Program-made: the position numbers and the translations under genes
Part shown: positions 11,825-24,000 of the stretch, in pieces
Layout: every line of letters begins with the position of its first letter
How positions within the stretch are numbered: position 1 is the stretch's first letter
Source: Strobilurus pachycystidiatus
Lineage: Eukaryota; Basidiomycota; Agaricomycetes; Agaricales; Physalacriaceae
Assembly: GCA_019915135.1 (NCBI GenBank)
Contig: JAHLMK010000013.1
Location: 868,001-932,000 of the forward strand
Length of the DNA stretch: 64,000 nt
Direction: 5' to 3'
Notes under the pieces: generated by a model
Told to the model about the DNA's origin: nothing
The model's database searches: none
The model's input: only the letters and a program-made list of their open reading frames with translations

Positions 11825-14473
11825 ATGTCGGTCCTCCAGAGCAGGCTCTTGCACGACCAGGATTTTCCCAGTCTCCTTAGGGCTGGTATAGGCGCTGATC
11901 ATGATACCAGTACGCTCGATAGTGCCTATGATTCCTGGAGCGACACCGGCCACAGGTCAACTACTGTCCGCCTCGTGCTTGATGATCTCGTCAAGGTACA
12001 TACCCTCTTCTGCATCGTTTCAACAGCCTCAAGAAAACGTTTTCTGCAGTGCATCAAGAGCATTCCGGAATGCGGAAGTGCTCGAGTGACACTTATAACG
12101 ATGCTTCTCAACGTTTCGAACCGATATGGCCAATACCCTTCCTCGTTCGAGCATCGCGACATCTCTGTGAGCCTGGCTCCGTCTGTCCTTGTATTGCTAT
12201 TGTCTTGATACGAATATTGACAGGGCCCCACGGGGAGACTGCATGGTAAAAGGTTCATCACGAAATACCTTCCCTGCGAGGAGTATCCAGTCCATTCTGA
12301 CGAGCGCAAACACGCCGTCAAGGTAAACGAACAGCTTTCCATTCCTTTCTCAATTCTCATCACATCGTTATATTCAGCGTCTTCTCGCAAGGCCGCTGCG
12401 CTGGTCCCAGCTCGAGAAGCACGACAACATTTTAGAGGTCATGGGCGTCGCGGATCTGGAAGGCTTGCCACGCTTACTTCTCCCCGACCTGAAGACAAAT
12501 GTGATGCAGTTCTTGCAAACGACTGGGGGCCAGTGTCACGATAAGTTGAATGTTGTATGTCGACGAACATACAGGTATAGAGGATCTAGACTTATACTCT
12601 TTCAGATAACACAAGCCGCCAAGGCGCTGAAACACCTTCACTTGAGTCGGCCTGTTTTTGTGCACGGTGATATCAGAGGGGTAAGTCCCCTGCCTATCCT
12701 TTCAGATCCCCAGACACTAATCAAACATCCACAGGAGAACCTAGTGGTTGACGACCATGGAACTGTCCACCTCACAAGCTTCCTCTATGAACCCCCTCAT
12801 AATCGAGCATCGGTGCGCTGGCAACCACCCGAATCCTTGGTCGAGTCCTTGTTCGACTCTCGATGGCACCGATCTCGCGATACGTATTCCTTTGGCATGT
12901 TCATCGTCGAGGTGAGCACCATTTAAGACAAACATTGGAAAGAATACGGTACCAACAACCATCAAAGATAATCACCAGCCGACCCCCATTCCCGCACATT
13001 CAAGACGACGCCCAGGTCATCAACGAAGTCCGACGTGGTAGACGGCCTGAACGACCTAATGATCTTGGTCCGTTATATCTCGACCTTTGGGACTTGGCGG
13101 AGCGGTGCTACAAGCAAGTAATTGGCGACCGAGAAGGGTGTCGTTCGATTTGTAAAAGCCTGGACGCTATCAGGGAAAATCACTACGCAAAGCCATCGGC
13201 GGCTGCACCGTGTTCAACAGCGACCGTCGACGAACCGAATGAGAGAATCACAAACTGGAGAGACGGAGTGATCAGTCCATCTGCGACGACGCTCTCAGCA
13301 TCGGAGTCCTCGATGTCTGAGTCGGCTAGAACAGAGGATTTCACAACTCCCCGCCATCCAACTCAGAATCTTTATCCTGAAGTCTACCAGTCTTCTGCTG
13401 TCTTTTCTTCGCCAAGCCCTCCGATACACGAATTTGCGACTCCCCTTCGTCCCAGGTATCACCCTACCGCCGTATCCCATCCTTCCACCTCCCTTCCATC
13501 CGAGAGGAGCTCGAGAAGCAGTCCCCCTCAGAGACACGCCACTTGGAGTCCATATTCCATACGTGACTTCGGACTCCAGGACTATGTTTCGCCAGAGCTC
13601 ACTCCGTATGCTTTACCCCAACCACCCATCGTGATCGCATCACCACTTCTCGTTCAATCCGTTCGCAGTCTCTCCCCTCCACCGGAGCCCGAACACACCC
13701 CATATGATTACGCAAGCTCAAGGACTTCACGTTCCGAGCTCGTCTCACCGAGACCTGCATCCCCTTCACGTGCTGGCCCCCTCTCATCGCCTGAATCGTT
13801 GGATTCCGTTCAACTTGTTCGCAGCATTCCCCCACCGGAGGCAGAACTCACTCCAAACTCCCCCTCTCACTCATATTCACCGTCATCATACAGCCCCAGT
13901 CTACTTCCACGCCCTCGTGCTCCACCTTCGACTCCTCCACGCCCAAGTACCCGAGTGCGAGACTTTACCCCCGCGCATGCCCCGTCCTATCCACATGCTC
14001 CCTTCGTATGGGAATCCCACGTCTACTCCCAAGCCATCCTGCGCCTCCTGTACAACACCGACCGCGCCCTCCCCGGCTTCGACACGTTCATATTCACCAT
14101 CATGTCCAACGTCTACGTCAGGTCAAACGCGATCCTCGATATCGCCCTCCATTACATCCAATTGTTCGTCCAGAACAATCTAGCCAGGGACTTGGAATGT
14201 GATTTGAGGACGGTCGTGGCGGTGTGTATGTGGGTGTCCGTCAACTACTGGGATGATCACCCCACCTGTCGGAGGCAGCAGGAGTTCGGGTGTACGTTCG
14301 GGCTGAAGGCTTTGTCTAGGATTACACGGATACCGTTTCGCGTTCTTAGAGATGTTCAGTGGAAGATCCTGGCGATGGATAATGGTTCTTTTGATTTGTA
14401 CGTTTCTGCTGATATTTATGATGATGTTGTACCAAGGTGTCTTCGTACATACCCTTCTGTAGCCGGACGTTAA
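11825..14473 (+). CDS. TKL-like (pseudo)kinase domain fused to a C-terminal cyclin-like domain
   Basis: The spliced N-terminal exons give an Agaricomycete TKL-type kinase domain: a beta3-like segment ending KHAVK; NILEVMGVADLEGLP; AKALKHLHLSRPVFVHGDIR; an intron; then ENLVVDDHGTVHLTSF; RWQPPESL; and DTYSFGMFIVE. A phase-0 intron (about 12913-12968) leads to IITSRPPFPHIQDDAQVINE and RRGRRPERPND, with the C-lobe end DLWDLAERCYKQ. The same uninterrupted frame (from about 12969) continues through some 260 Ser/Pro-rich residues into a cyclin-like fold: FIFTIMSNVYVRSNAILDIAL, HYIQLF, RTVVAVCMWVSVNYWDDHPT, then VLRDVQWKILAMDNGSFDLYVS. Stop TAA is 14471-14473. HRD is replaced by HGD, the usual K after D is R, DFG reads TSF, and no glycine loop is visible, so catalysis is doubtful. 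The start is uncertain (ATG 11825 is the first in-frame). Confidence 0.7.
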
Positions 14474-15797
14474 ATGTAGTAATAACTATTGTATTATGTG
14501 AATGTAGTTGTAATGAATCCCATCTCTCCGGCTGTATCTCATGTAGCATTCGTACTGTTCAAACAGAGGAAGCAAATCGGCATAAATCCTAGCTTGCCTC
14601 TTCCAATTGGGACTCGGAGGACTGCCAGTCGGCCAAGTTTGTGGGCGTACGATGCAGAGCCAAAAGGAGAGATCATCAGGGCAGATTGACCAAAAAAACA
14701 TGCAGAGGCACTGGCATATACGAGGACAGGTGAATTGCTCGGCGCAATGGACCAAGTGTCGATGGCGACAGGCTTGAAAAAAAATAGGATCCGTACTGTC
14801 TATATAAAAGCATAGACTTCCGTCTTGACTCTTACGGAACGTACAGAAAAGGTGAAACTCACTGGAGCGGCGATCCAACGGAATTCGAAATCATAAACCA
14901 CAGAGAAACCGTCCGACTCACCGTCGTATCATTCTGTGTGGCCGGCTCTCTTGACATCTTGCTCTTCTCGACGTTTGACGCCCCACGCCTGGCAGCGTTT
15001 ACCCTAATCTTCGATGTACCAGTCGAAAGCAAATCAGATTTCATCTTCCCCACCGGTACCTGCCACGCTGCATCCAATTTGCTCAAAAGTCTTGCCATCG
15101 TATTCAGATACATAGTATCCTCTTCGACAGACGGATGATACCATCACTGTGTCATCCAGCTCTCCCGGTTTCTCTCCACAGCGCCACAAGTGAAAGAGTT
15201 GCAATCCTGCGCCTCAGATGGAATACTACTGCAGAGTTTGATGACAACTGGCAGAAGCACTCCCTCGTCTTCGCTTTCTCAAAGCGGTTCAGGTGCCGCG
15301 TTGGCTCCTCTTTGACACCAGTAAACCTTGGACGAGCATACGAAAGAGCTCGGCGCTCAGGACTGAGTGTGGAGTCACACTGGAGAACGACGATGGGTTT
15401 GGTTGTGGTGCTTGAGAAGCGAGCGACAGGACAGCCAAGTCTATCAGATACTTACTCGACGACTTCTCGAGAAGACGAACAAGTGGGGACATGATTCGAA
15501 TATCAGCGCATTGTCCTATAAGCTGGTATGGTCCTAGATGGAAGACCAGACTGGCGATGGCAGTGCTCCTAAAAGAGGATTGACTTTCTCATCTGGCTTC
15601 GCAGGCTTGCCAGCGTTGAGATGTTGGCAATCGATCCACAGGCTCGCACTGTCACTAATTCGCTGTCAATTGAGTTTGTTCGCAATGCGCCCATCCTTCG
15701 ACACTCATCGAGAGAAGTTGTGGGTCGGTAAGGCATTCATGAGGCATGGCAAAGCGATGTTTCCTGAAAGTTCTATTATACATATCTGTTTCTTAGT
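14474..15797. other. Intergenic with one weak small ORF
   Basis: This lies between the 3' ends of the kinase-cyclin gene and cyanase. A minus-strand frame (15113 down to about 14935) reads MYLNTMARLLSKLDAAWQV and is followed by a GTGAGT donor-like site, so a protein of roughly 60 residues is possible. It matches no family I know. A second minus-strand frame at 14486-14878 is Cys/Phe-rich and looks like chance. Confidence 0.3.
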
Positions 15798-16546
15798 CTA
15801 CCATTTGGCATACGGCAAGAACTTCCCACTACAGATCCGCAATAAGTCACCGCGAATAGGCAGCAAGCTGAGTAGGACTCACTCGAAGGTCAAGAGAATA
15901 CGATCGCCCTTGGGATCAGGCTTCTTGTCGATGTTGACCTTGCAGTCAATCATGGACATGATGCCATCGCCGAACTGGCCGTGTCATCAGTTGTGTCAAT
16001 AATGATAATCACTTTATGTGAATCTACCTTCTCGTGTATGATAGCCTTGATCGGCTGTCCGTAGACCATGACGGCCTAGGACATAAATATCAGAGCGTGT
16101 TGATGCGTGGGAGGTTCGAGACACACCTCGTACAGGCGGTAAACGACCGGATCGGTGGGAGGCATCGGACCAAGTCCTCGGTTGGGCCACCAGTGGGAAC
16201 CCAATTCCCCAACAAGTTGCTCGTGGTTCACCTCCAGCACTTCAGAGACCTTCTTCAGTTCGTCATCCGTAAACTTGGCCTGATGGTGGAGTAAGAAGCT
16301 GCTGATCGTTGCGAGCACACATGCGTACTTGACCGTAAAACGCGGCTGCAACCCAGACTTCGTCCTTTCCGATGGCTTTGGCGATTTCGTCAAAGGTGAT
16401 GCCTATGTGGATAATCGCTTAATGGGAATACGAGGTGTGGTAAGTCGGCGCTGCGGACCTTTGCGCGCTTTGGCCTCGAACAGCACGGTGTTCATGGATG
16501 GAAGACTGGCGTACGGTGCAGTGGATGAAGGTATGGTCTGTGACAT
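15798..16546 (-). CDS. cynS: Cyanate hydratase (cyanase)
   Basis: Cyanase converts cyanate plus bicarbonate to ammonia and CO2 (via carbamate), detoxifying cyanate and supplying nitrogen. The start MSQTIPSSTAPYASLPSMN at 16546 leads to VLFEAKARKG, an intron, ITFDEIAKAIGKDEVWVAAA (the N-terminal helix-turn-helix-like domain) and FTDDELKKVSEVLEVN. Next come DPVVYRLYE, VMVYGQPIKAIIHEKFGDGI and MSMIDCKVNIDKKPDPKGDR, and finally TFDGKFLPYAKW before TAG at 15800-15798. The catalytic region with Arg, Glu and Ser (YRLYE, IHEKFGDGIMSMID) is intact. Length (about 160 residues) suits the family. Four or five short introns; the final one splits the Asp codon of TFDGKF. Confidence 0.93.
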
Positions 16547-16774
16547 GATGAGCGGGTGAGACGGTAAAGGAGGTGGGACGAACAGTGGCTTGGGACATGA
16601 TGGTATTTGAGGAAAAGACGATGGGCAGGTGATCGCTGCAATGACACTCTTCGGGCCAAGTATCTTCCTGACGGGCACGATCGGATTAGACAAGTATAGA
16701 GTACATTTAGAGTACTGTTCGAGCAAGTCAGCTCGGCGTTGGTTTAGAATGGTATACGTACTGGTGGTTGTACT

Positions 16775-17335
16775 TTACGATTCATTGTCCCCTTGCACGG
16801 GCTTCCATACATCCTTTGTCGCGTGCATTAACTCATACAGCTGGCCGACCTGCTCCGGTGACATCTGTGGGGTAGATAAATTTAAGTCAAGGGTGGAATT
16901 CAACAGACCACTGCACCTTTTCCAACAGCTGGGGGTCGAGCCGTCTTCCTGTGAACGCCTTGCCTTCCGGGCCCTTCGGTAGCAGGTCCAGGTACTGCTT
17001 CCACTGCGAGAGAAAACCAATGATATGCAGCGGATTTGTCACTTTTCTATGCCTTCGGAATTCTGCTCGTCGCGGTTGGTCATGAATTATGCGCCTGGAA
17101 GTGTTTCCCTCACCAGACTTGACGTAGTCGTCGCCTAGCGAACGCAGGTCCGCCGCGAGATACCGGTGGGCTCGTAGGACATGTCGGTAGAGCCTATTGT
17201 GAACTGTCAAGCATGCCCGTGACGGGGGAACAATGAGACGCACGGAATTGGGGGAAGTAGAGAGGCGCTGGCCTCCTGCAAATTCAGTGGCCGAGTGCTT
17301 ACGGACTCAGCCAGCCGGATGATTGATGCGCGCAT
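16775..17335 (-). CDS. SDHAF3: Succinate dehydrogenase assembly factor 3 (ACN9/Sdh7, LYR motif)
   Basis: Spliced exons read LYRHVLRAHRYLAADLRSLG, DDYVKS, EFRRHRKVTNPLHIIGFLSQ, WKQYLDLLPKGPEGKAF, LDPQLLEK, then MSPEQVGQLYELMHATKDVW with the end KPVQGDNES and TAA at 16777-16775. This is a compact mitochondrial LYR-motif protein that helps mature the SDH iron-sulfur subunit. Introns at about 17118-17068 and 16910-16861 are canonical. For the 5' end, the best model starts at ATG 17335 (MRASIIRLAE) and splices with a weak GT-CCGT donor onto CTCTACCGACATG, giving MRASIIRLAELYRHVL. The conventional GTAAGC donor 3 nt further on would break the frame. The 5' exon is therefore inference, while the core is firm. 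Confidence 0.85.
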
Positions 17336-19459
17336 AGAGAATGGTTATTCAGACGCCGTTGCCAACTAACGAAATGAGAATGATGATGAGAGTGATGATG
17401 AGAAGGCAAAAAATGCGCCACGTTGTAGCGCACGTGCTTACAATCGGACCGATCACCCGTTGATCCGAAACGTGGCGTACACGTTTCCTGGTATCACTGA
17501 CAGTTCGAACTTCGCTGACAGTTGTCAACAAGTCGTCAACGAGCGCAATCGATGCAAGACCGTGTTGTTTGAATAGGTAACCATTACAGATACTGTCATG
17601 ATTCTGGGCATGTCGGCGATGGACTCAAAACGTGGAACAGCTTGGGAACAGAGTCAGAGGCTGCGTTGTAGGACAATGTAGAAGAGGCTGCAGGAAGCGA
17701 CGGACCAGACTGGCTCTCGGATCACAGGCGGGCATCAATTCAACTGACAAGATTGGAGTGGAAGCATTCGAGTCCCCACAGGCTCAATCCTGTTCGATGA
17801 GCCTCAATCCCGAACCTCTTGGATCCTCTTGCGACAGATCAATGTGAAGCTCAATTTCCGCTTTTACGTTCTCGTGGCTTTCTGGACCGCGTGGATTTCA
17901 TATCTAAACTCCCACTGTCTGTCTACCTGTCTCTTCCGTCCCCACAACCAGTCAATCTCGGAAAACTTTCGTATCATCGTCCTGTCGACTGCAATCCCCC
18001 ACCTTCGAGAATCCCGCAGGAATCTGGGAAAGGGTAACATCAAACGCTCATGACTTGCTGTGTAAGACGATAAGAGACTCGGACCTCCTTCGTTCAATTC
18101 TTTCAATGCAATCGCCCTTACACATGACTTGTGGCGGCGTCCGTCCAGCCAATGGAAGCCGTCTGACCTCGACATCTCAGTCCGCTGACTAGCTTCGTAT
18201 GCGCAGCCGAAGGAAACGACTGCAAAAACTTTGCCACACGTCTCAACCTTATCAATGAATATATACATACCCCAGTTGTACCCCAGCATGACAGTTCAAG
18301 AGCGCCCGGACCCGAATCTTTGGAGCTGCTGGAGGTCATTTCGAGGTGCCCTCGTCTACATAGCCGCTGTTCAGGTTAGGACGGACGAGTTATGCAGGCC
18401 TGGAACCGGTACTGGTTGAAACAACTCCCATGGTGGTGCGTACGCTCGTCATAACCGACTTCATAAGCACCCGCGCCTCTTCTAACGACGTCGACGACGT
18501 TTCGCATCAAACATTGACACGGGCAAGCAGTCTAGGCCTCTCCCATTGACGCCGTTGTCACCCCCCCTTTTACTCGCGCCCACGCCCTGATGCCAAGTTC
18601 CTTCCATTTCTTTGTTCCCAAGCAACCGCACAGACGGTCGCGTACCCTCCGCCCAGCTATGTCCTTTCTTCCCCCCCAGCCTCCAAAACCCAAGCCAGCG
18701 GCTCATGCCGCGTGCCTTAGTCAGGTACCCCGTGGAGAAGCAGGCACCTTGTTTGCTGACTCCTGAGAAGGTACAAAGATATCATATCGGGATTGGCGCC
18801 CACAAAGACCCACCCAGATCGTCTGTCGCGTCCTTGTCACTCCAATCGTCCTCCCGTCCTTGCATATCAGTGGGGCGAACATCTTGATTGCCATTCAGAT
18901 TTACTGGGAATCTCCACGCGGGACATGTCAGACGGATAAATCACTGTTCATAGCAACGGATCCGGAATCATCGGCGAGTGGTCGAGCACGAGGTTATGTG
19001 AGCCTCGCGGCGTATTCAATATTACAGAAATGAAGAAGCTCATTGGCAACCAGATCTCCCGAGTAAAGTAATTCCAAAAGGAGGCTAGATTCATTGAATA
19101 TACGACGTCGCTCAACATGCGTGTATTGATACAAAGGCGTGTCGAAGTTGTATTATTATTATTTGGGATTTCCACTTTGCACTAAAATTAAATCAAGTAG
19201 AGTAAGTATTCGAGTAAGGACAACATAACGAAGGAAGAGGACTGCACTTTCAGGGAGAAACTATACAGCGGATACCGTGAAAGATACAACAACAAAACGC
19301 TGTAAGTAATCAGCGGGCAAATAGAAGCCTGAGAGTGGCGGGGCAGTAACATAGCGAGTGTGAGTATTATTGAACGAAAGGACGGTTAGTTTAAGAAAGA
19401 TCGTCGTTAACGTGGGTGGGGGCTGTCAAATTTTATGAATGTTCGTGAAAACATCAAGA
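17336..19459. other. Gene-poor stretch, about 2.1 kb
   Basis: No recognisable gene. Several open frames of 60-140 codons occur on both strands (for example 17864-18289 minus and 18612-18887 plus). None shows a conserved motif, signal peptide or sensible splice continuation. The left end must hold the SDHAF3 promoter; the right end is the 3' flank of the homeobox gene. Confidence 0.4.
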
Positions 19460-21063
19460 TCATGGCTGGGGAGACTGAGGAGGCGGCGTAGGATCGCGCC
19501 TGAAAGGGATAACCGTTGCACGAACGGGATCATAGCGACCCGCGGGACGTGACGGTGGCTGCGGAGGCGGAGGCGGAGGCGGAGGCGTGTCGTATTCGTA
19601 CCTCTCCATACGAGAACTAGAACTGGGATTTTCATCGGCGGCACCTCGCATCGAGAGCGGAGGCAGTGTCAACGGCTCATCCGATGGCCGCAGGGTGCGG
19701 ATGGGCGATAACGTCACCTCTGCCTCAGTCGGGGGACCGAGAAGCGGTGGAAGAAAAGGTGCGTTCCAGTGAAGCGGGGGCGGGTGGAGAGTCGGGATAG
19801 GGAATGGCGAAGGGAGTGTGAGACTAGGAGAGGGTGTGCGGCGTAGGACATAAGGTCGTCCAGTCCCCGGGCCTCTAGCGGTGCTATAGGGCATTGAGGG
19901 CCCTCCGAGCAAGAACTCGGACTCGCTTTGGCGCCTGTGCGGACTGGGGCTTCGTCGAATGTATGGATCTGGGTAAGGTCGAGCTCTGGGCGACGTGGCG
20001 CGGAAGCCGCCACCCCCAGCTGGAAAGCGGCCTTCGACAGGAGATTGCTGCGGGGAAGTAGAGACGTAGCGGACTCGTCCAGGCATTCCTGGTCCAAGTA
20101 ATTGGGCGCCCGTCTCGCGCGATGACCCAGGATAGGGATCAGAACCGGAGGGATACTCATAACTAGCAGGGGGTTGCGGATATCCAACCCTTGTATACTG
20201 CCCATAGTGCGTTGACGATGAGGGACCGCCAACGCCAGGAGCGGGACCGAGAGGAACAGATTCTCCTGCAGTGGGATACGGACCGTACTGCGGTGGTCGC
20301 GTCAAAGGAACCTCGCCCTGTGTGCGGGGGCGACGCGCCTTCTGGCGTTGGTTCTGGAGATCCACATTAGCGGTGACGTATATAATATGCGGACATACAA
20401 CGCATACCTGAAACCAAATCTGAGGACGACATTAGTATCTGCCTATCTGGAGTGTAGCGACGACATACCTGAACCTTTCGAGCGCTTAGCCCGATCGACC
20501 GGCCAATTTGCTCCCTCATTGCCGTAGTTGGAAAGCGCGACTGATGACCATCAGAATCGTATATTGCGTCGGCGAACGCGGGAACATACCACGGCAAGGA
20601 GCCCATGAAGCGCCTGGGACTGGTGGGGCGTCGTCAACGTCCTTGTGCGTTTCTTCTTCTGAGGATTGGCTTGGGGCGGTGTAGTTCGTCCGGAGTGGTG
20701 ACTGGCTTCGGCTTCCTCAGTATCCGCCATCCCACCCTGTGACTCCGATGAGCTGGCGCGAGATCGCAAGCGGGGCTGGGGAGAATGTCGGCGTAGTCGT
20801 TTAGACATGGGCTGCTCGTCTGGGGCGTGTGTAGCGGAGGTTTCCCTTCGTCGTGTTCGTATTAGTCCACTGCTGGCGCTGGACAAAGGGTCTTCAATGA
20901 AAAGAGGGTGGGGGGGAGGGCGTGTTTGCGTTAAGCTATCGCCGCGATCTGCAGCACCTGGTCGTGTGGCAGAAGTGGGCTGGTCGTGTGTCTGTGTTCG
21001 TGACGAAGAAGGATTAGTCGGAGAAGTAGTACGATGGGGAGTCGGGGAACGCGAATTCGACAT
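19460..21063 (-). CDS. Homeodomain transcription factor
   Basis: The start MSNSRSPTPHRTTSPTNPSS at 21063 opens a Ser/Pro-rich N-terminus with a basic patch (MSKRLRRHSPQPRLRSR). The homeodomain follows: KKKRTRTLTTPHQSQALHGL, LAV, an intron, SRFPTTAMREQIGRSIGLSA, RKVQ, an intron, IWFQ, an intron, NQRQKARRP. This is the classical K-V-x-I-W-F-Q-N-x-R helix 3 with the invariant W, F, N and R. The C-terminal half (ORF to 19460) is a long Pro/Arg/Tyr/Ser-rich tail with a Pro run (PPPPPPPP) encoded by a GGC/GGA-type repeat near 19562-19585. It probably binds DNA in the nucleus as a TALE-unlike, typical 60-residue homeodomain. It is not obviously a mating-type HD1/HD2 gene: no divergent partner is present. 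The tiny IWFQ exon is described separately. Confidence 0.88.
20408..20419 (-). other. 12-nt microexon (IWFQ) in the homeobox gene
   Basis: On the minus strand ATTTGGTTTCAG is flanked by an intron that starts GTATGTCG after KVQ, contains TACTAAT and ends CTCAG. A second intron then starts GTATGCG, contains GCTAAT and ends CTCCAG before AACCAACGCCAG. Splicing in these 12 nt restores KVQ-IWFQ-NQRQK in frame. Skipping them also keeps frame but removes the invariant W and F, so inclusion is required for a normal homeodomain. Confidence 0.8.
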
Positions 21064-24000
21064 CCAGTAAAGATATTAAGCGAGAAAGAACAACACAAAG
21101 GCAAACGACGAGACGTCGAAGCGCTTCTCAACGCATCCGGGGCCCAACCGTAAAAGAGGGAGGAAAGAAGGTATGGAATCAACCAGGGTGGATCAAGAGG
21201 AACTCATAACACATGAGTTTGAATTACAGCAACCGATGCAATCTAGAGCCAATATTATTTTAATAATCATCGTCGCGAAATGACGTTACGACTGTCCCAA
21301 GAGAGCCCAAGAGTGAGGTGAATCTCATGTAACGCGATCGGTAACAAAGTGTGAACGGACCATTGAAGGAAATACAAACCGATCCTTGATTCGGCGTGTC
21401 GGTATCTGTTCTGATGCGTCAAGCCGCTGGTCGGGTTTGCACAAAATGTGAACGCATGAAAGGATAGATGTCGGATATTGTCCGCATTTCGCCTCTCCTC
21501 GCCCTCCTCGCCTCCCTCCCGGCGCCCTCCTTGCGACCAATGACCGAGATTCCCGAGCAGACAAATACTGGACAGAATGGCAAGCGCAGACCTGAACAAC
21601 GGTTGCCCGCAGCTGTCTTTCCTGTTTCGCGACCGACCGATGGCAACCAACAGAGAGTCACACTTGTCAAATTGCCCGGTGTTACGCCCCGTACCTCCGA
21701 TGCCGAAACAGGCAACCAAGAATGACAGCTCAGGGACAGAATCTTAATGCTTGCCGCTCCATGCCGACGCAGAACCTCCCGTTCAAACGAGGAGCAGCTC
21801 GCTGCCGGCAGCACTCTGTTTGCTTTGTTCTTGCCATTTTGTAATTAGCACTCCCACGCGAACCTGCCCATAGTATCCCATGACCATGACCATCGCAATT
21901 TAGCACACCTCGTTAGAGTTTGCATCCATATCGACAACCCGGTCCTGTATATATTGATCCTTTATTGACCAGAGAACATGTCAATACCCCGAGGACGGCG
22001 AAGGACTGCTTCATCATCGCAATTAAGCAGGCGGTTCCCTTCAATATTTGCTTAATGGAAACAGCATGGTGGTAATCTTGAGCGAGAGGACGGGTTCGGG
22101 GCCTCAATTTAGCTGTCATTCGACGCAGCGACATAGCAACTGACGCTATGTCGGCGCAGGTTCAAAGGCAGACTTGGCGAGACAAAGAATGATAATTATT
22201 CACCCGATTGAAAGCGGTAAGCGGGCGGACGTTCAGTGGCTGTCTGGTGGCCCTCAATTATCAATAGACTGTCTCGCATTACGGATAAGATGCCAAGAGG
22301 GCATAATGAAATCTGTCCCGCGATAGTGCTCTCGCTAGTCTCCAGGGAAGGCTATGTCACCCAGATAATGAACTTCGCACCTCCGTCGCGCCGACAACAA
22401 TTTATGCTTTCGTCATGTTTACATACCACGACCGGTATGGTGAGTCTGAAGCTTCTAGTAGCGACGTGTACAATGTATGGGAATCATGGGCGACCATCAA
22501 GAGCATCGCATATCACCTAAAAACGTAAATAACAGAACACGCTTACCCAGAGTGCGTCTTCCAACGCTCGCGGCGAGTAAAGTTGGTGGCGTTGCAAAGG
22601 ACGACAACCATCAAAGTATGGTAATTCATTAGCGGCGACTTGATGACGCACCATGCTGGAAGGTGGTGAGTAACTTGCCTAGTCCTGCCTCATGTACATG
22701 TCGGCACCCAGGATTCTCGTTCGTAGATGACAGCGATGGATCTCAGTCCGAAGCGCCACCTCATCGCGCGTTTGAAGATGACCCAGAGCAGTACTGTCTG
22801 TGAATCTACATTGATGATACATATCCCAAAAGTGGTCGTTTGTGAGTTCATCATCTATGCAGGAATAGCATGCACCTCGTACAGCTAATGGGGATGAGCA
22901 CATGCGCGTAACTGTCCCCAGAAAGATAAATTTGTTGTACGCGCCTGAGTGACCATTCGAGTTCGGAACAACAGAGAATTGGAAGGCGCGAAGGGAGGTT
23001 CGCTACGTGTGCGTCATTGAGCGAACTTTGCCATACTCGAGTAGATCATCTATCAAAAGGATAATCGATGGGCAGTGCAGGAAGACGATGAATGCTGTTT
23101 GCTATAATCTACCTCATTTGTTGGGGGTGCTTTTTGAGGACATGCTAACCTGAATAGTCATGATTCCCAAGAGATGAAGGTGTTTCAAGGACAAACTAAC
23201 TCGATGCACTGATAATGTCACGGAACATGGATCGTACAACATGCCTTTGAACCTGAATCCCTACGATCCTTATCAGAAGCGACGTGCAGCTGCCGGGACT
23301 CAACAGCAGACCGACTTTGCGCAGATTGTGGCGTCCCGTTGTGAACGACGCCACCACAACATCCGCCTGCGGCATTGCACATGCGCCAGCGCCAAGCTTG
23401 AAACTCGCCAAGACGCGCTGATCAGCGCATGAGTCTACCAGCACGCCGTAGACTCTGGAGGGACATGTTACTTACCCGTCAAATCGAAGATACAATTGCT
23501 TTCGCGCAAGATCGCTCAGCGTCTTCCCGAGCGGCATGTACTTTGCGGTATCCTGAATATATCAGCAGGTACTCTCAGGTGATGCATTCACGCATCCTGA
23601 ACAGTCCTTGACATCAGGTCTTCGGATGTTTTCTATGAATAATACTTTTACTCACATGGACTCGGCAGCGATACACCTTTCTCGAGGGTTATGATGACAG
23701 GGTCAGGTATCTGCACAAACTAAAAGAGGCCGTCCATGATGAGGATACTAGTCCGGTACCTAGTCGGGAGGCACCGCGTCGCAGTCGAAGTTAGCATCGG
23801 TTCAGACCGTGAAGACCCGAAGACAACAGTCTGACTGTGTTTTGTGGCGCGTCAATCTACGTGGCCTCCATGATGCCTTTGTCGAGATTCAAATAAGGAC
23901 TGAACGCCAAGGCAGTAGATCACGCACCGTAGACATCAAAGGATAGATAACAAAGCGGTCATCTGGCAGGTAGTCTAACGTTACCATTACCGCAATGATT

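Noticed and set aside
14486..14878. Minus-strand ORF of 130 codons (Cys/Phe-rich)
   Set aside because: Composition and lack of any family pattern suggest chance; it lies in the 3' flank of the kinase-cyclin gene.
19460..21063. Mating-type (HD1/HD2) locus interpretation of the homeobox gene
   Set aside because: A mating locus would normally have a divergent HD partner and MIP nearby; neither is present.
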